Assembly (NCBI GenBank): GCA_036936605.1
Contig: JAUPFV010000002.1
Location: 322,540,893 to 322,604,892 of the forward strand
Length of the DNA stretch: 64,000 nt
Origin: Limnanthes douglasii subsp. nivea
Lineage: Eukaryota > Streptophyta > Magnoliopsida > Brassicales > Limnanthaceae
Direction of reading: 5' to 3'
The notes beneath the pieces were generated by a model. It had not been told where the DNA came from, did no database searches, and saw only the letters and a list, made by a program, of their open reading frames with translations. A program made the position numbers and the translations under genes. Below, piece by piece: positions 49,574-61,188 of the stretch (its first letter is position 1; every line of letters begins with the position of its first letter).

Positions 49574-50785
49574 GTGTGCAAGTTAAACAAGGCTCTCTAT
49601 GGTCTGAAGCAAGCACCCAGGGCCTGGTTTTCTAAGCTACGTGATACTCTAACTGATTGGGGATTCAAGAACTCAAGAGCTGACTGCTCTCTCTTCTACC
49701 TGGATACCAAAACTACAATCCTACTCATCCTAGTGTATGTGGATGACATCCTGGTCACAGGCAATGATGCGGCATGCCTCAGTCAGTTCACTCACAACCT
49801 CAATGCAAAATTTTCTCTTAAAGACATGGGATCACTCTCTCTATTCCTTGGAATAGAGGTTCATCGTGATAATACTTGTATCTACCTAACACAGCATAAC
49901 TATATCGAGAACTTACTTGCCAATCAGGGTGCTGCTCTCTCCAAACCTTGTCCTACTCCTCTTGCTCCTGGCACTGCCTTGTCTGCAACCTCTGGCTCTC
50001 CACTTCCTTCACCTACACAATATCGAAGTGTGTTAGGAGCCTTACAATACCTAACACACACCAGACGAGACATTGCCTATGTTGTTAATCGACTGAGTCA
50101 ATACCAGCAGGCTCCTACTTCTACTCACTGGCACTGTCTCAAAAGGATACTACGATACTTATCTGAGTCTCGTTGGTTGGGGCTTCATATCAAGCCTTGC
50201 TTCCACCTTCAATTACATGGTTACTCCGATGCTGACTGGGCCTCCTCCGTTGATGATCGACGCAGCACTGGAGCATACTGTGTCTTTCTTGGAGAAATGT
50301 TGATCTCCTGGTCCTTCAAGAAGCAGAACGTCATCTCTCGATCGTCCACAGAGTCTGAGTACAGAGCTCTCGCCAATCTTTCTGCTGAGTTAATCTGGAT
50401 TCGTTCGTTATTCACTGAACTTCAAATCCCTCTCATACCTCCCTCTATCTTGTGGTGTGATAATCTGGGAGCCAGTGCTTTGGCTTCGAACCCCGTCTTT
50501 CATGCCCGCACCAAGCACATCGAGCTTGACGTGCATTTCATTCGAGACCAAGTTCTTGGAGGGACCATTCAGATTCGCTATGTCCCTATTCAAGACCAGG
50601 TGGTCGATTCCCTCACCAAAGCCTTGCCTCCATCTCGATTCGCTTATCTACGGGACAAACTCGGGCTCCTTGACTCACCACTTCGTTTGAGGGGGGATGT
50701 CAAGTATATGCCTCCGGTGAAGCTCGCCGTCAACGATGACTGCTCTGAAGAAGGAGAAGCAGCATCGCACGACCTCACACACTAG
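49574..50785 (+). pseudogene. Copia reverse transcriptase C-terminal part and RNase H
   Basis: Open for 403 codons in the proper frame of the element. It starts at [17 protein letters not shown], has the RT catalytic YVDD at about residues 55-58, and the RNase H motifs SDADWAS (about 216), STESEYRA (about 256) and CDNLGA (about 292), ending with the typical DKLGLLDSPLRLRGD. The last 29 codons read into the 3' LTR. The domain set is intact here, but upstream breaks prevent its synthesis from gag. Confidence 0.85.
50689..50697 (+). promoter_or_regulatory. Polypurine tract
   Basis: 'gaggggggat' directly before the TG that starts the 3' LTR. It would prime plus-strand DNA synthesis. Confidence 0.85.
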
Positions 50786-51150
50786 TTCTGTCCTAAGGGT
50801 TATAACCTTGGGCTTATGACCTAGGGTTATGACCTTGGGCCTGTGTGTGTTGAGTCCAAAACTCAGACTCAACACCTTGATCTATTGGACTCTTAAGATG
50901 GTTCTAAAGCCCAACAAGAGTCTCCCTAAAAGGACCCATGTGCTATCTCTATTGCCAAACACTCACTCTCATCCTACCCCTGTATCCAAACAACAAGACC
51001 CATTTTGAACAGCATTGTAACAAACTAAAAGAATATTCCAAAGTTAGTTACATCTGAAAATCTGTATTTAAAGACCATTTGGTTACATTGAATAATCAGT
51101 GAAAAACATTTACAATTTCTACTATATTTGTTCACTCACAAATTTCTACT
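50698..51150 (+). repeat. 3' LTR of the copia element
   Basis: Starts TGTCAAGTATATG behind the purine tract and ends 'aatttctact'. 453 bases against 330 in the 5' LTR. Short internal repeats 'gggttatgaccttggg' near 50808-50838 may have allowed the size change. Confidence 0.8.
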
Positions 51151-51457
51151 TGAGGAGATCTGTACACCTGTCACGAGGATCGAAGTTCATCATGTAGATG
51201 TAAAGTGTGTAGGGAAAAGGTCTCTAAAATAAAATAACACATACAAATACAGACACAAATATTTATACTGACATAAAACAACAAGTATGGAAATGATATA
51301 ACTGTCATTTCAAAGATCAATGTACACAGTTCTATTTCTTATATAGAAGATACAAACAAACGGTTTGATCTTATCTAAATAACATATATCTGTCTCGCTT
51401 AACGTTGGATATATGATCAGGACTAAGACTCCAATCGCCGTCGATTTGATGACTGTA
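51151..51457. other. Spacer between two copia elements
   Basis: No coding frame recognised. It may contain leftover LTR sequence of one of the neighbouring elements. Confidence 0.35.
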
Positions 51458-51708
51458 AACTATTAACTCAAGGCTACGAAATGAACACACACTATCACAC
51501 TGTATTCATTCTGCAGAACATTACATAAATAGAGATGGATTACAACCACCTATTACTAGAAACAAGGCCAATACTTCAACTAAGGAAACCACTTCCTCAA
51601 CTAAGGAAACCACTTCCTCAACTACTACTAGAAAAATGGAAACAACTATCGTCCACGTACTACCCAAAAATGCTAAAAACTAGGACTCTTATTTGACTAA
51701 ATCTTAAT
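51458..51708 (-). repeat. Putative 3' LTR of the minus-strand copia element
   Basis: On the minus strand a purine tract (AAGGGAGGGAT) at about 51719-51709 follows the RNase H stop and precedes 'TATTAAGATTTAG', where an LTR is expected to begin. A possible end is 'TTTACA' near 51458. There is a 21-base direct repeat (aggaaaccacttcctcaacta) at 51584-51625. No 5' partner is visible, so the limits are tentative. Confidence 0.45.
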
Positions 51709-51740
51709 AATCCCTCCCTTGAACTAGACTACATTTGCAG

Positions 51741-53540
51741 CTAGTGAACTCCTGAAATGTCACAAACACCAAGCTTCTTTCTCAGTTCCCGAAATGTCTC
51801 CAGTTTCAACGGTTTGGTAAGAATGTCTGCTAACTGATTTCTTGTTCCACAAAACTGAAGCTGCACAATTCGTTCCCTTAGAAAATGATAGCGCACGTCA
51901 ATGTGCATGCTCCTGCCATGCATTACTGGATTTTTTGACAGCATAATTGTTGAGCTTATGTCACAGAAAATCAGAGTACTTTGACTGCCTCTGTAGCCTA
52001 TTTTCTTTAGTACCCTTTGCATCCATATAGCTTGACAACTACTCCATGCGGCTGCTACAAACTCAGCTTTTGTCGTGCTTAAGGTTACTATGGGTTGCTT
52101 TCGAGATGACCAAGTTACTGCAGCCCCACTTAGCATAAAAACATAACCTGACGTACTTCTTCCGTCTTCAATTGATCTAGCATAGTCACTATCAGTAAAG
52201 CCAATCGATACATGATTTCCTTCCTCTTTGTAAAGAATACCATACTTTGTTGTTCCTTGCAAATACCGTAGAATTCGTTTTGCAGACTCATAGTGGATAC
52301 CAGTGGGTCTTGACATGTATCTGCTAAGTAAACTAACCGCATACGTTATGTCTAGCCTCGTTGCAGTTAAATACATTAGGCTCCTAATCAGTTGCTTGTA
52401 GAACGAGCCATCCATCTCCACACCATCTTCATCCTTAGAGATTTTAATTCGTGGAACCATTGGATTTTCAACAGAATTGCAATGCTTTATTCCAAACCTT
52501 CTCAACACCTCCATTACATACTTTGTTTGGCTGATAAATATGCCACCATTAAACTGCATCACCTCAATGCCAAAAAAATACCTCATCTTACCCAAGTCTG
52601 ACATATCAAACTCTTTCATCATGGATTCTTTAAATTCACTCATTATCATTTCATCATCTCCAGTAAATATTAAATCATCGACATACAAACTAACAATCAA
52701 ACATTTACCTTGTTCAACTTTGGTGAACAGTGTTTGCTCACTATCCTACTTCTTGAAACCTTCTCTTTTGAAGTATGACTCAATCCTGCTGAACCACGCT
52801 CGCGGCGCCTGCTTGAGCCCGTACAAAGTTTTGTTGAGCTTATAGACCTTCTGCTCCTCATTCTTTCTTTCATAACCCCTTGGTTGATCCACATACACAT
52901 TCTCAGCTATTTTTCCATTAAGAAATGCTGATTTTACATCAAGCTGAAATACACACCACCCTCTTTGTGCAGCAAGAGCTAGAATCATTCGAACTGTATC
53001 CATGCGAGCTACAAGAGCATAGACTTCTTTATAATCAATTCCGTATTCCTGAGCATACCCCTTGGCACCCAGACGAGCCTTGTATTTTTGTACTTCTCCA
53101 AGCTCATTCAAATTTGTTTTGTATACCCATTTGACTCCAATCCTTTTTGCTCCTTTTGGCAGCTCCATGAGATCCCACGTATTGTTCTTCTCAATTGACT
53201 TCATTTCCATATCCATAGCTTCTCTCCACTTCTTGTCTTTTACTGCCTCATCAAATGTAGTAGGATCGGAATGAGCAGCAGTAGCAAACAAAACTAGGTA
53301 AGTCTCTTCCTCCTCAGAAGAATCGTGATTCTCCTCCTCAGAAAATCCTTCTCCAGAAACATAATTATCCATCCATCTTGGTGTTCTTCTATTTCGAGGT
53401 TCTATTAGCAAAAAATCCTCTGTATTTATTTCTTCATTTTCAACCATATTTTCTTCTTCTTCATCTGCATTTCTTTGTTCATTTCCACCACCTGAATCTA
53501 CATCTGTTTCGTTCATTTCTTCACTGGTCTCATCTTCTCA
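51741..53540 (-). pseudogene. Copia RT and RNase H (minus strand, Tork-like)
   Basis: Frame 53516-52746 contains an acidic linker (NADEEEENMVENEE), the RT start (WVYKTNLNELGEVQKYKARL), the first catalytic segment LDVKSAFLNG and LYGLKQAPRAW. A TAG at 52746-52748 splits it. The same frame continues 52700-51741 with YVDD at about residues 6-9, LSRYMSRPT, and RNase H (TDSDYA, STTKAEFVAA, CDISS where CDNSS is usual), ending ADILTKPLK. Only single stops interrupt an otherwise well kept pol. Transcribed from the right; the neighbour on the left is the younger copia element in opposite orientation. Confidence 0.9.
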
Positions 53541-54548
53541 TTCCAAATCAAAAAAGTTGTCTTCAGTGTTTTCTTTCTGATCCCATTGTTTATCTTCTTC
53601 AAAGACAACGTCCCGACTGATAATAATCTTATTGGAAATTGGATCAAACAATCGGTATGCCTTCGTTGGTTCACTTATACCAACAAGGACACAACGACTA
53701 CTTTTATCTTCGAGCTTTGTTCGTCTAGCATCAGGTACATAAGCATGGGCAATACAGCCAAAGACCCTCAAATGCCCAACTAAAGGTTTCTCCCCATACC
53801 AAACTTCCTCTAGTGTTTTTCCTTTTACTGCTGCTGTTGGACATCGATTAAGAACGTGGAATGCCCAGTTTACTGCCTCTGCCCATAATTTTCATGGAAC
53901 ATTCTTCTCAATCAACAAGCTCCTCACCATATTCATCACGGTTCTGTTTTTCCGCTCCGCAACTCTGTTCTGCTGTGGTGTATAAGCAGCAGTTAATTAT
54001 CGTTTGATCCCATTCTTCTCACAAAATTCGTTGAACTCACTTGATGTGAATTCACCTCCACGATCTGTTCTTAGGCATTTGATGAATTTCTCCATTTCTT
54101 TTTCAACAAGAGCCTTATATAGTTTGAAAGTACTGAATGCATCTGACTTATATGCAAGAAAATAAACCCACGCCTTTCTAATGTAGTCATCAATGAAACA
54201 AAGGGAGTACCTCTTTTTGCTCTCCGAGGCTGGAAAAATCGGGCCACAAATGTCAGCATGAATCAGTTCCAGGTTTGTCGATGCTCTCCATGTGCTTTTC
54301 TTTGGAATTACCTCTCGATGTTGCTTGCCTTTCAAACAATCCGTGCATACAACTTCGCATACTGAGAAACTTGGCAAGTCATTGACCATCCTCTTCTCCT
54401 GCAATATCTTCAAGCCTTGATGACTAAGATGACCGAATCGTCTGTGCCAGAGAGAAGCCACGTCTTCAGTGATCACTTGAAGACAATTCTCTTCCTTGTT
54501 GATTAACTTAGCTTTTGATCTCAACACAAACATCCGATTTTCTGACAC
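53541..54548 (-). pseudogene. Copia integrase (minus strand)
   Basis: Frame 54548-53997: zinc region LWHRRFGHLSHQG ... CTDCLKGKQHR, first Asp in IHADICGP, second in RTDRGGEF. After TAA at 53997-53999 the frame goes on through AYTPQQN and VAERKNRT, so the catalytic Glu is still coded. A TGA lies near 53895 and another near 53535 before RT. The integrase tail VFGCIAHAYVPDARRTKLED lies at 53768-53709. Confidence 0.88.
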
Positions 54549-55735
54549 TCATTCGACTTCATTAGTACGGCCAAGCCTTTTTCTTGCAACTGTCCAACAC
54601 TGAGAAGATTATTCTTCAAGCCAGGCACATAGTATACATCCCGTATTGTATAGTTAATTCCTTTGATGGTTAAGCAAACACTTTCATTTCCAGCAACATT
54701 CATACTTGCAGATTTTCCCAATCTGACCACCTTCCTAAATCCTTTCATTACATCACAGAAAAGAGATAAATCACCACACATGTGATTGCTGCACCCGGAG
54801 TCGATGTACCACACAACATTTTTATCACTGTCAAGCGTCTCAATATACGCCATTAGCACTATCTCCTCAGATTCTTCCATATCTGCAAAGTTTGCTTGAC
54901 ACTCGTACTGAAAGTGTCCAAGCTTATGACACTTGTAACACTCAATTGTTGCCTTATTCCATGGATGACAACCCCTGCCTCTGCCTTGTCCTCGAGCTCC
55001 TCAAAAAACAGTTTTTCGTTGTCTTCCTCCACCATAGCTGTCTTCATGAGTTACCTTCAAGGCCTGCTCATCATCTCCACCTGTTTTAAATTTTTGTTCA
55101 TGAACAAGCAGAGAACTCTGCAATACATCTACGGACAACTGATCTATGTCCTTGGCTTCCTCAATGGAACAAACAATATAGTTTCACTTATCAGTAAGAG
55201 TTCGCAAGATCTTCTCAAGAATCTTGACATCACCCACATCTTCTCCATAATTCCTTATCTCATTTGCAATCGTCATTACTCTACCAAAGTAATCAGTGAT
55301 TTCTTCTCCTTGCTTTATTGCCAAGACCTCGAAATCCTGGCGTAAGCGATTGAGTTGAGCTATCTTTACTCGAGAATTTCCTTGACACTTCACCTTCATG
55401 GAATCCCAGAGCTGTTTAGATGTCTCCTTCTGACTAATTGTCTTCGGAATTGACTTGTCAAGTGACTTGAAACAAGTAATTAGCCTAGAAATCATTCAGT
55501 TCATCTCCTCTAAGCTCTGTAATCCATCCCTGCTCGCTGGCTCAATATAACCCGTTTCAACAGCAACCCAATACTCCTTGGATTGAAGGAGGTTCTCAAT
55601 GACCATTCTCCAATGGTCGTAGTTGGTGGGGATAAAAGTAGCCTGAGGGTAGGCTGGTAATTTCAAGTGGAGTTTTAAGGCGGCGTGAGGGTGTTTCAGG
55701 GTGGTGTGAAGGTGTTTCAAGATATTTCAAGGTGG
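54521..55735 (-). pseudogene. Copia gag and protease (minus strand)
   Basis: Gag frame from about 55735: YDHWRMVIENLLQSKEYW, then LWDSMKVKCQGNSRVKIAQL, LRQDFEVLAIKQGEEITDYF. Interrupted by TGA codons at about 55496 and 55184 and near 55003, all in the same frame. Zinc knuckle CYKCHKLGHFQYEC at about 54942-54900, protease active site YIDSGCSNHMCGD near 54810. A frameshift near 54540 leads into integrase. The N-terminus (before YDHW) is unclear because stop codons and a run of short His/Leu/Lys repeats (TLKHPHAALKLH) occupy 55690-55735. Confidence 0.85.
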
Positions 55736-55916
55736 AGAGAGAATTGAGCAGCTTGGCATCAGTAAATTTTTGTTACCCATAGTTAATGCTGGTGGTTGGG
55801 TATTTATAGTATGTAATTTGGGCCCTTATGGGCTTTCGGGTCAAGTTTAATGGACCCGGGTCATGTTCAAAGACCCATGAATTTCAAGCAGATGGGCAGG
55901 TAGCTTAGTCAGATAG
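55736..55916 (-). other. Leader or LTR piece of the minus-strand copia
   Basis: On the minus strand it has a TATA box (CTATAAATACCC, about 55811-55800) about 70 bases before the start of the gag region and a preceding stretch with repeated GGGTC/GGCCC words. It does not match the putative 3' LTR at 51458-51708, so either that LTR is misplaced or this promoter region came from elsewhere. Confidence 0.35.
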
Positions 55917-56093
55917 TGTTTAGGTTTTTTAGTACTTTAGTCATAGTTCGAACTGCTTTAGACTTGCAGTGTTCGAAGTCATCTGTCCGGTTCAAAAGTC
56001 CTGTCCGTATTAAGCTATTGGAGTCTGTCCGGTTCACGGAGAGATTTACTTTGGGCTGCCCTTCCAGGGAGCACTTCGAATTCGGACTCATCA

Positions 56094-56518
56094 GGAGCCC
56101 CTTTTTTAGGTATTTGAACAAGTATCATTGTCAAAGAACTGAAAAACAGTCTGATTCGGGAAGTGGTTCATCAATTCGAAGAGAGTTGAGGACAGAACCG
56201 GACAGACCAAACGTTACGAATTCCAAACGGTTCTTGTCAGAGTTAGTGGGACACGTGTCACTCTCTGGTTGGTTACTTTAGCCGTTTTTTCACCTTGAAA
56301 GTTGCACCACTTTCTCGAACAAGTTACCTCTTTTAAATGCCATAAATGACATCAGCGTCGTCTTTTAATTATTGCCCAACTTTTCGGATTCTCCTAGGAA
56401 TCAAACCTGTTTTTCACATTTACTATAAATTCTTTTCACCTTTCACAGTCTCACTATTTCTTTCACTTTGCCATTTCACCCAAAGCTTTATCTCTCTAAA
56501 ACTTCAAAATTTCCTTAG
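56094..56518 (+). promoter_or_regulatory. Probable promoter and leader of the antisense gene
   Basis: TATAAAT at 56424-56430 lies about 95 bases upstream of the first ATG (56519) and about 130 from the second (56552). A G-box-like word 'acacgtgtc' is at 56252-56260. The leader is pyrimidine-rich (tctcactatttctttcac), as in many plant 5' ends. If the LTR extends this far, the promoter is inside it and opposite to the direction of the element. Confidence 0.45.
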
Positions 56519-59506
56519 TTGTTTATGTTCACAGCAAGAACAGCACTGATCATGGGCGGTTGGCTTAATCTCTCAGAATTGGAGAAAGCTCAAAGAGTTG
56601 AAAAAGAAAAAAGACCTGCAGCAGGGCTTCCAGCGTCGCCTGTCGAGAAACCAGCCCCTTCAATCGAAGAATCTGACAGAGGTTCGTCTTCTTCTAAAGG
56701 TACGAAACCTAGGAAACTCTTTCAATCAACACTCTCTCCCATAGTATCTGGCTCTTCAGTTCAAGAGTCGATTCCTATTGTTGAACCGGGGGTCACTGCT
56801 ACAAGTGTTAGGAAAAAATCCTCTTTTATCGCTATGGGGTCCGGTCCTGACCACTCCCCAGACAAATTAATCATGAAAAGGCCAAGTAGGTTGGTTAAAG
56901 GGCTTCCTTCTAAAAGTACACCCTCAAAATCGGGGGCAAAAAATAGTGAATCAGGGTCCGGGGTAATTATTAGGACTCTCCGGGAAAGACCGGCCGGTCC
57001 GGGGGCTAGCAGTCCTCTACCTCCCAAAGAAACTTCAACCTCAGAAACTCAAACTGAGGTGGTAAGTCGAAAACATTCAGAGAGTCAACAGTCCGGTGGA
57101 TTAGCTGCGCCAAGCTCCATCCCTCCCCGGGCTGTTTCTACAGAAGCTCCCCCAACAATAATGGAGGAAAGGATGGAGGACTCCACTGAGGAGGTTAGAT
57201 TTGAGTATGAGTCCTCCGGACAGGCAGAAACTGCTATCGTTGTTGCCAAGAAGGGCAAAGAAGACTTGTATCTGAGCCGTCCGGACCTGCCGGAGAGCCT
57301 CAAAGGGAGAGTAGGGCCCTGCTTCCACAGGGTGGAGTTCAAGTATCTTTCATCTCTGTTAAAGACCAAGTATGCGTTCATCCATACTAGAGATCTGGGA
57401 CGACTGCGTACTAAGTGGGGGATCCCTGAGAATGTAAAGATTCGAATTCCAATCGATCCAGAGACCCCGATGGACTGCAAAAGAAATGAGATAGTCTTCT
57501 TTACGGAGCTATTCAACTGGGGACTTAGGTTCCCACTAGATCCGGAGATAGTGCGCTACTTTCACTTGGTCAAGCTATGTCCAACACAGCTAAGCCCCAA
57601 CGGTTGGTACACCTTGATGTCATGTATTATGGCATCTAGGTTATCCGGAATTCCTCTTCCTATGGAAGAGTTTGCAGCTGTGGCTAACTTGTGCAAACAC
57701 CATCAGTTCCCCTTCTACCATTTCAACATGGGGAACGATCTTAAAGATGTCGATGATCTCCTGGAGTCGGAGAGCAAATGGAGGAGCCAGTTCTTGTTTG
57801 TCAGTGGCTCATGGGAAAATGGCAAGAAAATCAAAACCGGGGAGAATCCTAGCCTTCTTCGAAGTAGATGGAGAAGCGATCGTAAGTTTTTATTCTAAGT
57901 TTCTGTTCGAAACTTTCTTTTTAAGTTTATACTAATCGGTTTTTCTTTTGTTTTATCAGAGCTGCCAAAGGAGTTCGGGGACTATTTGAAGGCCGGACAG
58001 GTCACCTGTGGCAAACTCAACGCTTGGGCCGCATAGAACTGGGAGAACCGGTTTCATAAAGCCTTCACTCCTGGGAACCTAGCAAGGTCTCACCTGTGGA
58101 ACACCACAGGTCGAAGAGATTTAACCTGGGAGGAGTTCTCCACCCCACCTGATGAAGATGTCGTGTTGAGGAGGTCTCATGAATTGGATGGGACCCTCTT
58201 CCTTCCTGCCCGGGCCAAAGCCCCAAGTAAAATGAAGGGCAAGAAGAAGAAAGGCAGGAAAGCGGTAGAGGATACTGAGAAAGAGGCCCCAATGGATTCA
58301 GAGGGGCCAGCCCAGGCTCAAGTTGATGCAAACCTTCTACAAGTGGTAGAACAGGAGAGCGAGAAACAAGGAGTGAATCCCCCAAAACCGTCAAGGGCTT
58401 CGAAACGGGCTCGTAAGCAAGCAAGTGACAGTGCCGACAGGGAAGTCAAAAAGAAAAAGACCTCCCAAGGAGAAGAGCTCGCTCTCCGGGATCCGGAGCC
58501 CACTTTCCCAACCGACCCGACGTTAGCCGAAGAGATCCCAGGGAATCTTAATGAAGGGATTCCAATGGAATTCCATACTGATGAGGTCGAAAGGGGAGAG
58601 ATTAACATGGATGAAGTGGACGTCACCGGTCTTGGTGAACTAGGTGATTATTTCCTTGGCCTGTCCAGAGATGAATTCGCAGGGCCATATGTTCCCCCAA
58701 GTAGTTCCAACACAGTGAACTTCAATGGTAAGACTTTTATGGTTTCCAGTGAGAGGGACATCATAGCCCATTCTCTCCTTAGCAACGTGCAGCCAGTACT
58801 TACTTTGGAAAGGCAAGTCCGAAGTCAGGAAACCACCATCAAAGACCTCAAGTCTGAGAAGGAGAAGCTGTCCGATGACCTCAGGACTGCTGCTACTAAG
58901 GTTGATTTGCTTAAGGAGTCGAACGAACAGCTAAAGAAGAATCACAATGAAAGCAGAACAAAAGTTGCTTCTTTAGAAGAGACCGTAAAAGATCTCCGGG
59001 CTAAGCTGTCCGGACTGGAGAAGGACTTGACAGCCTCAAGAGGGGAGACTGCAGCAAAGGAGAAGCTTGTCACCAATCTGACCACTGACAAACTTGCCTT
59101 AGAGAATGCAGTGAATCAGGTTGTTGAAGAGAAAGCTGCTTTGGTGAAGGATCAGGAGGCCATGATCAAGGCCAAAATCAATGCTTATGCCAGGGAGATG
59201 ATATGGAGTGAAGAATTAATGATTGAAAAGGTGAAGTCCGATATGGTCCTCCTGTTTCACGAGAAGTTCCCGAAGAGGAGACTAGGGGACTTATGGCGCT
59301 ATGTGGATGACGATGATCTCCCATACTGGACCATGGTTGATGAAGGGTACACTAATGTGTCCTCGTCTGGTGACGAAGAGGAAATCGGAGAGAGTCCAGG
59401 TGAGGAAGAGATTGACCCCAAGGGTAAGAAGATTGTCGAGGAGAAGAGCGACATCAAGGGAAAGAAAAAGGATGAGGGTGAGCCATCTTCAAAGGCTCAA
59501 CCTTAA
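56519..59506 (+). pseudogene. Antisense two-exon gene of the Tat element: Transposase_28-like domain plus coiled coil
   Basis: Exon 1 56519-57881, intron 57882-57959, exon 2 57960-59506, about 969 codons, joined in one frame. Residues 1-250 are Ser/Pro/Lys-rich and disordered. Residues about 325-440 match the 'putative gypsy type transposon' domain (Transposase_28, PF04195): LFNWGLRFPLDP, LCPTQLSPNGW, then SGIPLPMEEFAAV. Exon 2 has basic stretches (KGKKKKGRK), then a coiled coil from about 58790 to 59200 (LKSEKEKLSDDL, ETVKDLRAKLSGLEKDL) and an acidic Glu/Lys tail. The domain's function is unknown. One TAG at 58034-58036 breaks exon 2; otherwise the whole frame is open. ATG 56552 (MGGWLNLSELEKAQ) is an alternative start. 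Confidence 0.8.
57882..57959 (+). other. Intron of the antisense gene
   Basis: GTAAGT at the 5' end, TACTAAT branch-point-like word at about 57929-57935, T-rich tract and TCAG at the 3' end. 78 bases, T-rich against GC-richer exons. Removing it joins the two open frames: the last base of exon 1 and the first two of exon 2 form CAG. In unspliced RNA the exon 1 frame stops at 57896-57898. Confidence 0.85.
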
Positions 59507-59973
59507 TTTATACTTTGTTTTGTTTATCTTTTGTTTGAACTAAAGTCCTTGGAAGGCCAAGGCACCTTTTTGTGATGGTGTCCGTATTATTCGGACAGAT
59601 TTTTGTACTGTGGCCAAACATGTTCAAAAAGTCCTTGGAAGGCCAAGGCAACTTTAAGTTGTTGAATGAATGCTTTTATTTTACTCAACCATCTTCTTCT
59701 TTTATTATTTGTCTCACTTTAGACAGCTAGAATTTAAGTAGCTTTGAGTTATTGTATTGTGAGAGTGTTTAGTTTCTCTGGCTAGAATTTAAGTAGCCTT
59801 TAGTCCTTTCAGTCCGGGTAGTATGACAAACAACAGAATTTTGCAAAAACTTAGAAAATTATTGAAGAAAGCATCAAGTTTTATTGAAAGCTCTCTGTGG
59901 CGCCGAAGAGAGGAAGCGGTATGCCCCCAAATATTTACATGGATGTTTAAACAAGTAAATATTTACATAAGAT
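59507..59973. other. Spacer between convergent antisense gene and pol
   Basis: Holds two direct repeats: 'aagtccttggaaggccaaggca' at 59542 and 59629 (itself an imperfect palindrome, ccttggaaggccaagg) and 'gctagaatttaagtagc' at 59726 and 59781. The 3' ends of both transcription units must lie here. No gene seen. Confidence 0.6.
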
Positions 59974-61188
59974 TTATTCCAAGTACATTCGAAGTTGTTC
60001 AATATTCCAAGGGTGAGTTAAAACCCTGCCATCTTTGTCTTCCAACCAGTATGTCCCAGGCTTGATTCTTTCAACCACAGTATACGGACCCTCCCAAGTT
60101 GGGGCCAGCTTTCCGAAGAGATTTTCCTTGGTGTGCAAGAAAACTTTTCTCAATACTTTATCTCCTGGTTGAAAATCCCTTCTTTTAACTTTAAAAGCAA
60201 ACCTGCTTCTCATCAAGCCTTGATAGTGTGCCATTCTAAGATGAGCTTTTACTCGCCTTTCTTCAATTAAATCAAGTTGATTTCTAACTGCCATTTCATT
60301 AGCCTGTCCGGAGAAGTTGTGGACTCGAAAGGAGGGGAGTGTCTTCTCTATGGGGGCTACTGCATCCATCCCATAGACCAAGGCAAAAGGTGATTCTTGT
60401 GTTGCAGCCCCAGGCGTTGTCCGGTAGGCCCACAAAACTTCTTGTAAATAACTAGGCCACTTCCCAGCAGCCCCTTCCAAATTTTTCTTTAAACCGGACA
60501 GTATTGTTCTATTAGCCACCTCAACTTGCCCATTGGCCTGTGGGTGGAAAGGTGAAGAAAAGCAATGCTGAATACCCCTTGAGGCACAGAAGCTCTCCAT
60601 TTCTCTGTTGTCAAACTGTGGCCCATTGTCTGTTGTTATTCTCTGGGGGACACCAAATCTGCAACATATGTTGGATATAATGAATTTTATAACAGCCTTT
60701 GATGTTGTTCCTGCCAAGGGGGCTGCTTCTATCCACTTCGAAAAGTAGTCAATGGCTACAATTATGGTTTTACGCCCTCCGGACGCCACAGGGAGAGGCC
60801 CAACTAAGTCCAATCCCCATCGAGCAAAAGGGATGGGCTCAGAAATTGATTCCAAAGGAATGGCTGGTACATGAATTTCATTGCTGTACCTCTGGCATGG
60901 GTCACATCTTCTTACCAGCTCCTTAGCATCTTTCATTATTGTTGGCCAATAATATCCGGAGAGAAGCACTCTTCTTGTTAATGCTCTAGATCCACAATGG
61001 GCTGACCCCTCACCATCGTGCAATTCGGAGAGAACCATTTATGACTCATGATCCCCTAAACAGCGTAGGAGAGGTTTGCTATAGGACTTTTTGTACAAGA
61101 CTTCTCTAATCATAATGAAACCACGAGCCCTGTGTTTCAATGTTCTGGCTTGTGATTTATCCAAGGGCACGATGCCATCGGACAGATA
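59974..61188 (-). pseudogene. Tat-lineage integrase
   Basis: Continues the RT/RNase H frame after TAA at 61189-61191; a second stop, TAA at 61039-61041, lies before LSELHDGEG. Zinc region: HDGEGSAHCGSRALTRR, GYYWPTIMKDAKELVRRC, CQRYSNE. Catalytic core: LDLVGPLP, IVAIDYFSKW, TTDNGPQFDN and FHPQANGQVEVANRTI, so the D, D and E positions are all present. The C-terminus has the GPY-type motif APTWEGPYTVVERIKPGTYW and ends QLRMYLE. Would insert the cDNA; this copy is separated from RT by stops. Confidence 0.92.

Larger units (their letters stand above)
46037..51150 (+). mobile_element. Near-complete Ty1/copia LTR retrotransposon, defective
   Basis: Order: 5' LTR, tRNA-Met primer site, gag, protease, integrase, RT, RNase H, purine tract, 3' LTR, the standard copia arrangement. 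The LTRs differ at eight places by my count over about 320 aligned bases, so it is the youngest element whose two LTRs are both visible. It seems to lie inside the copia gag-protease fragment to its left. No continuation of that fragment is visible to the right of 51150. The coding region has at least three stops, two frameshifts and a deletion in RT, so the copy cannot supply its own proteins. Confidence 0.9.

Noticed and set aside
57085..57516. Minus-strand ORF opposite exon 1 of the antisense gene
   Set aside because: Shadow of the Ser/Pro-rich and domain-coding plus-strand frame; no motif, and it does not continue the minus-strand pol.
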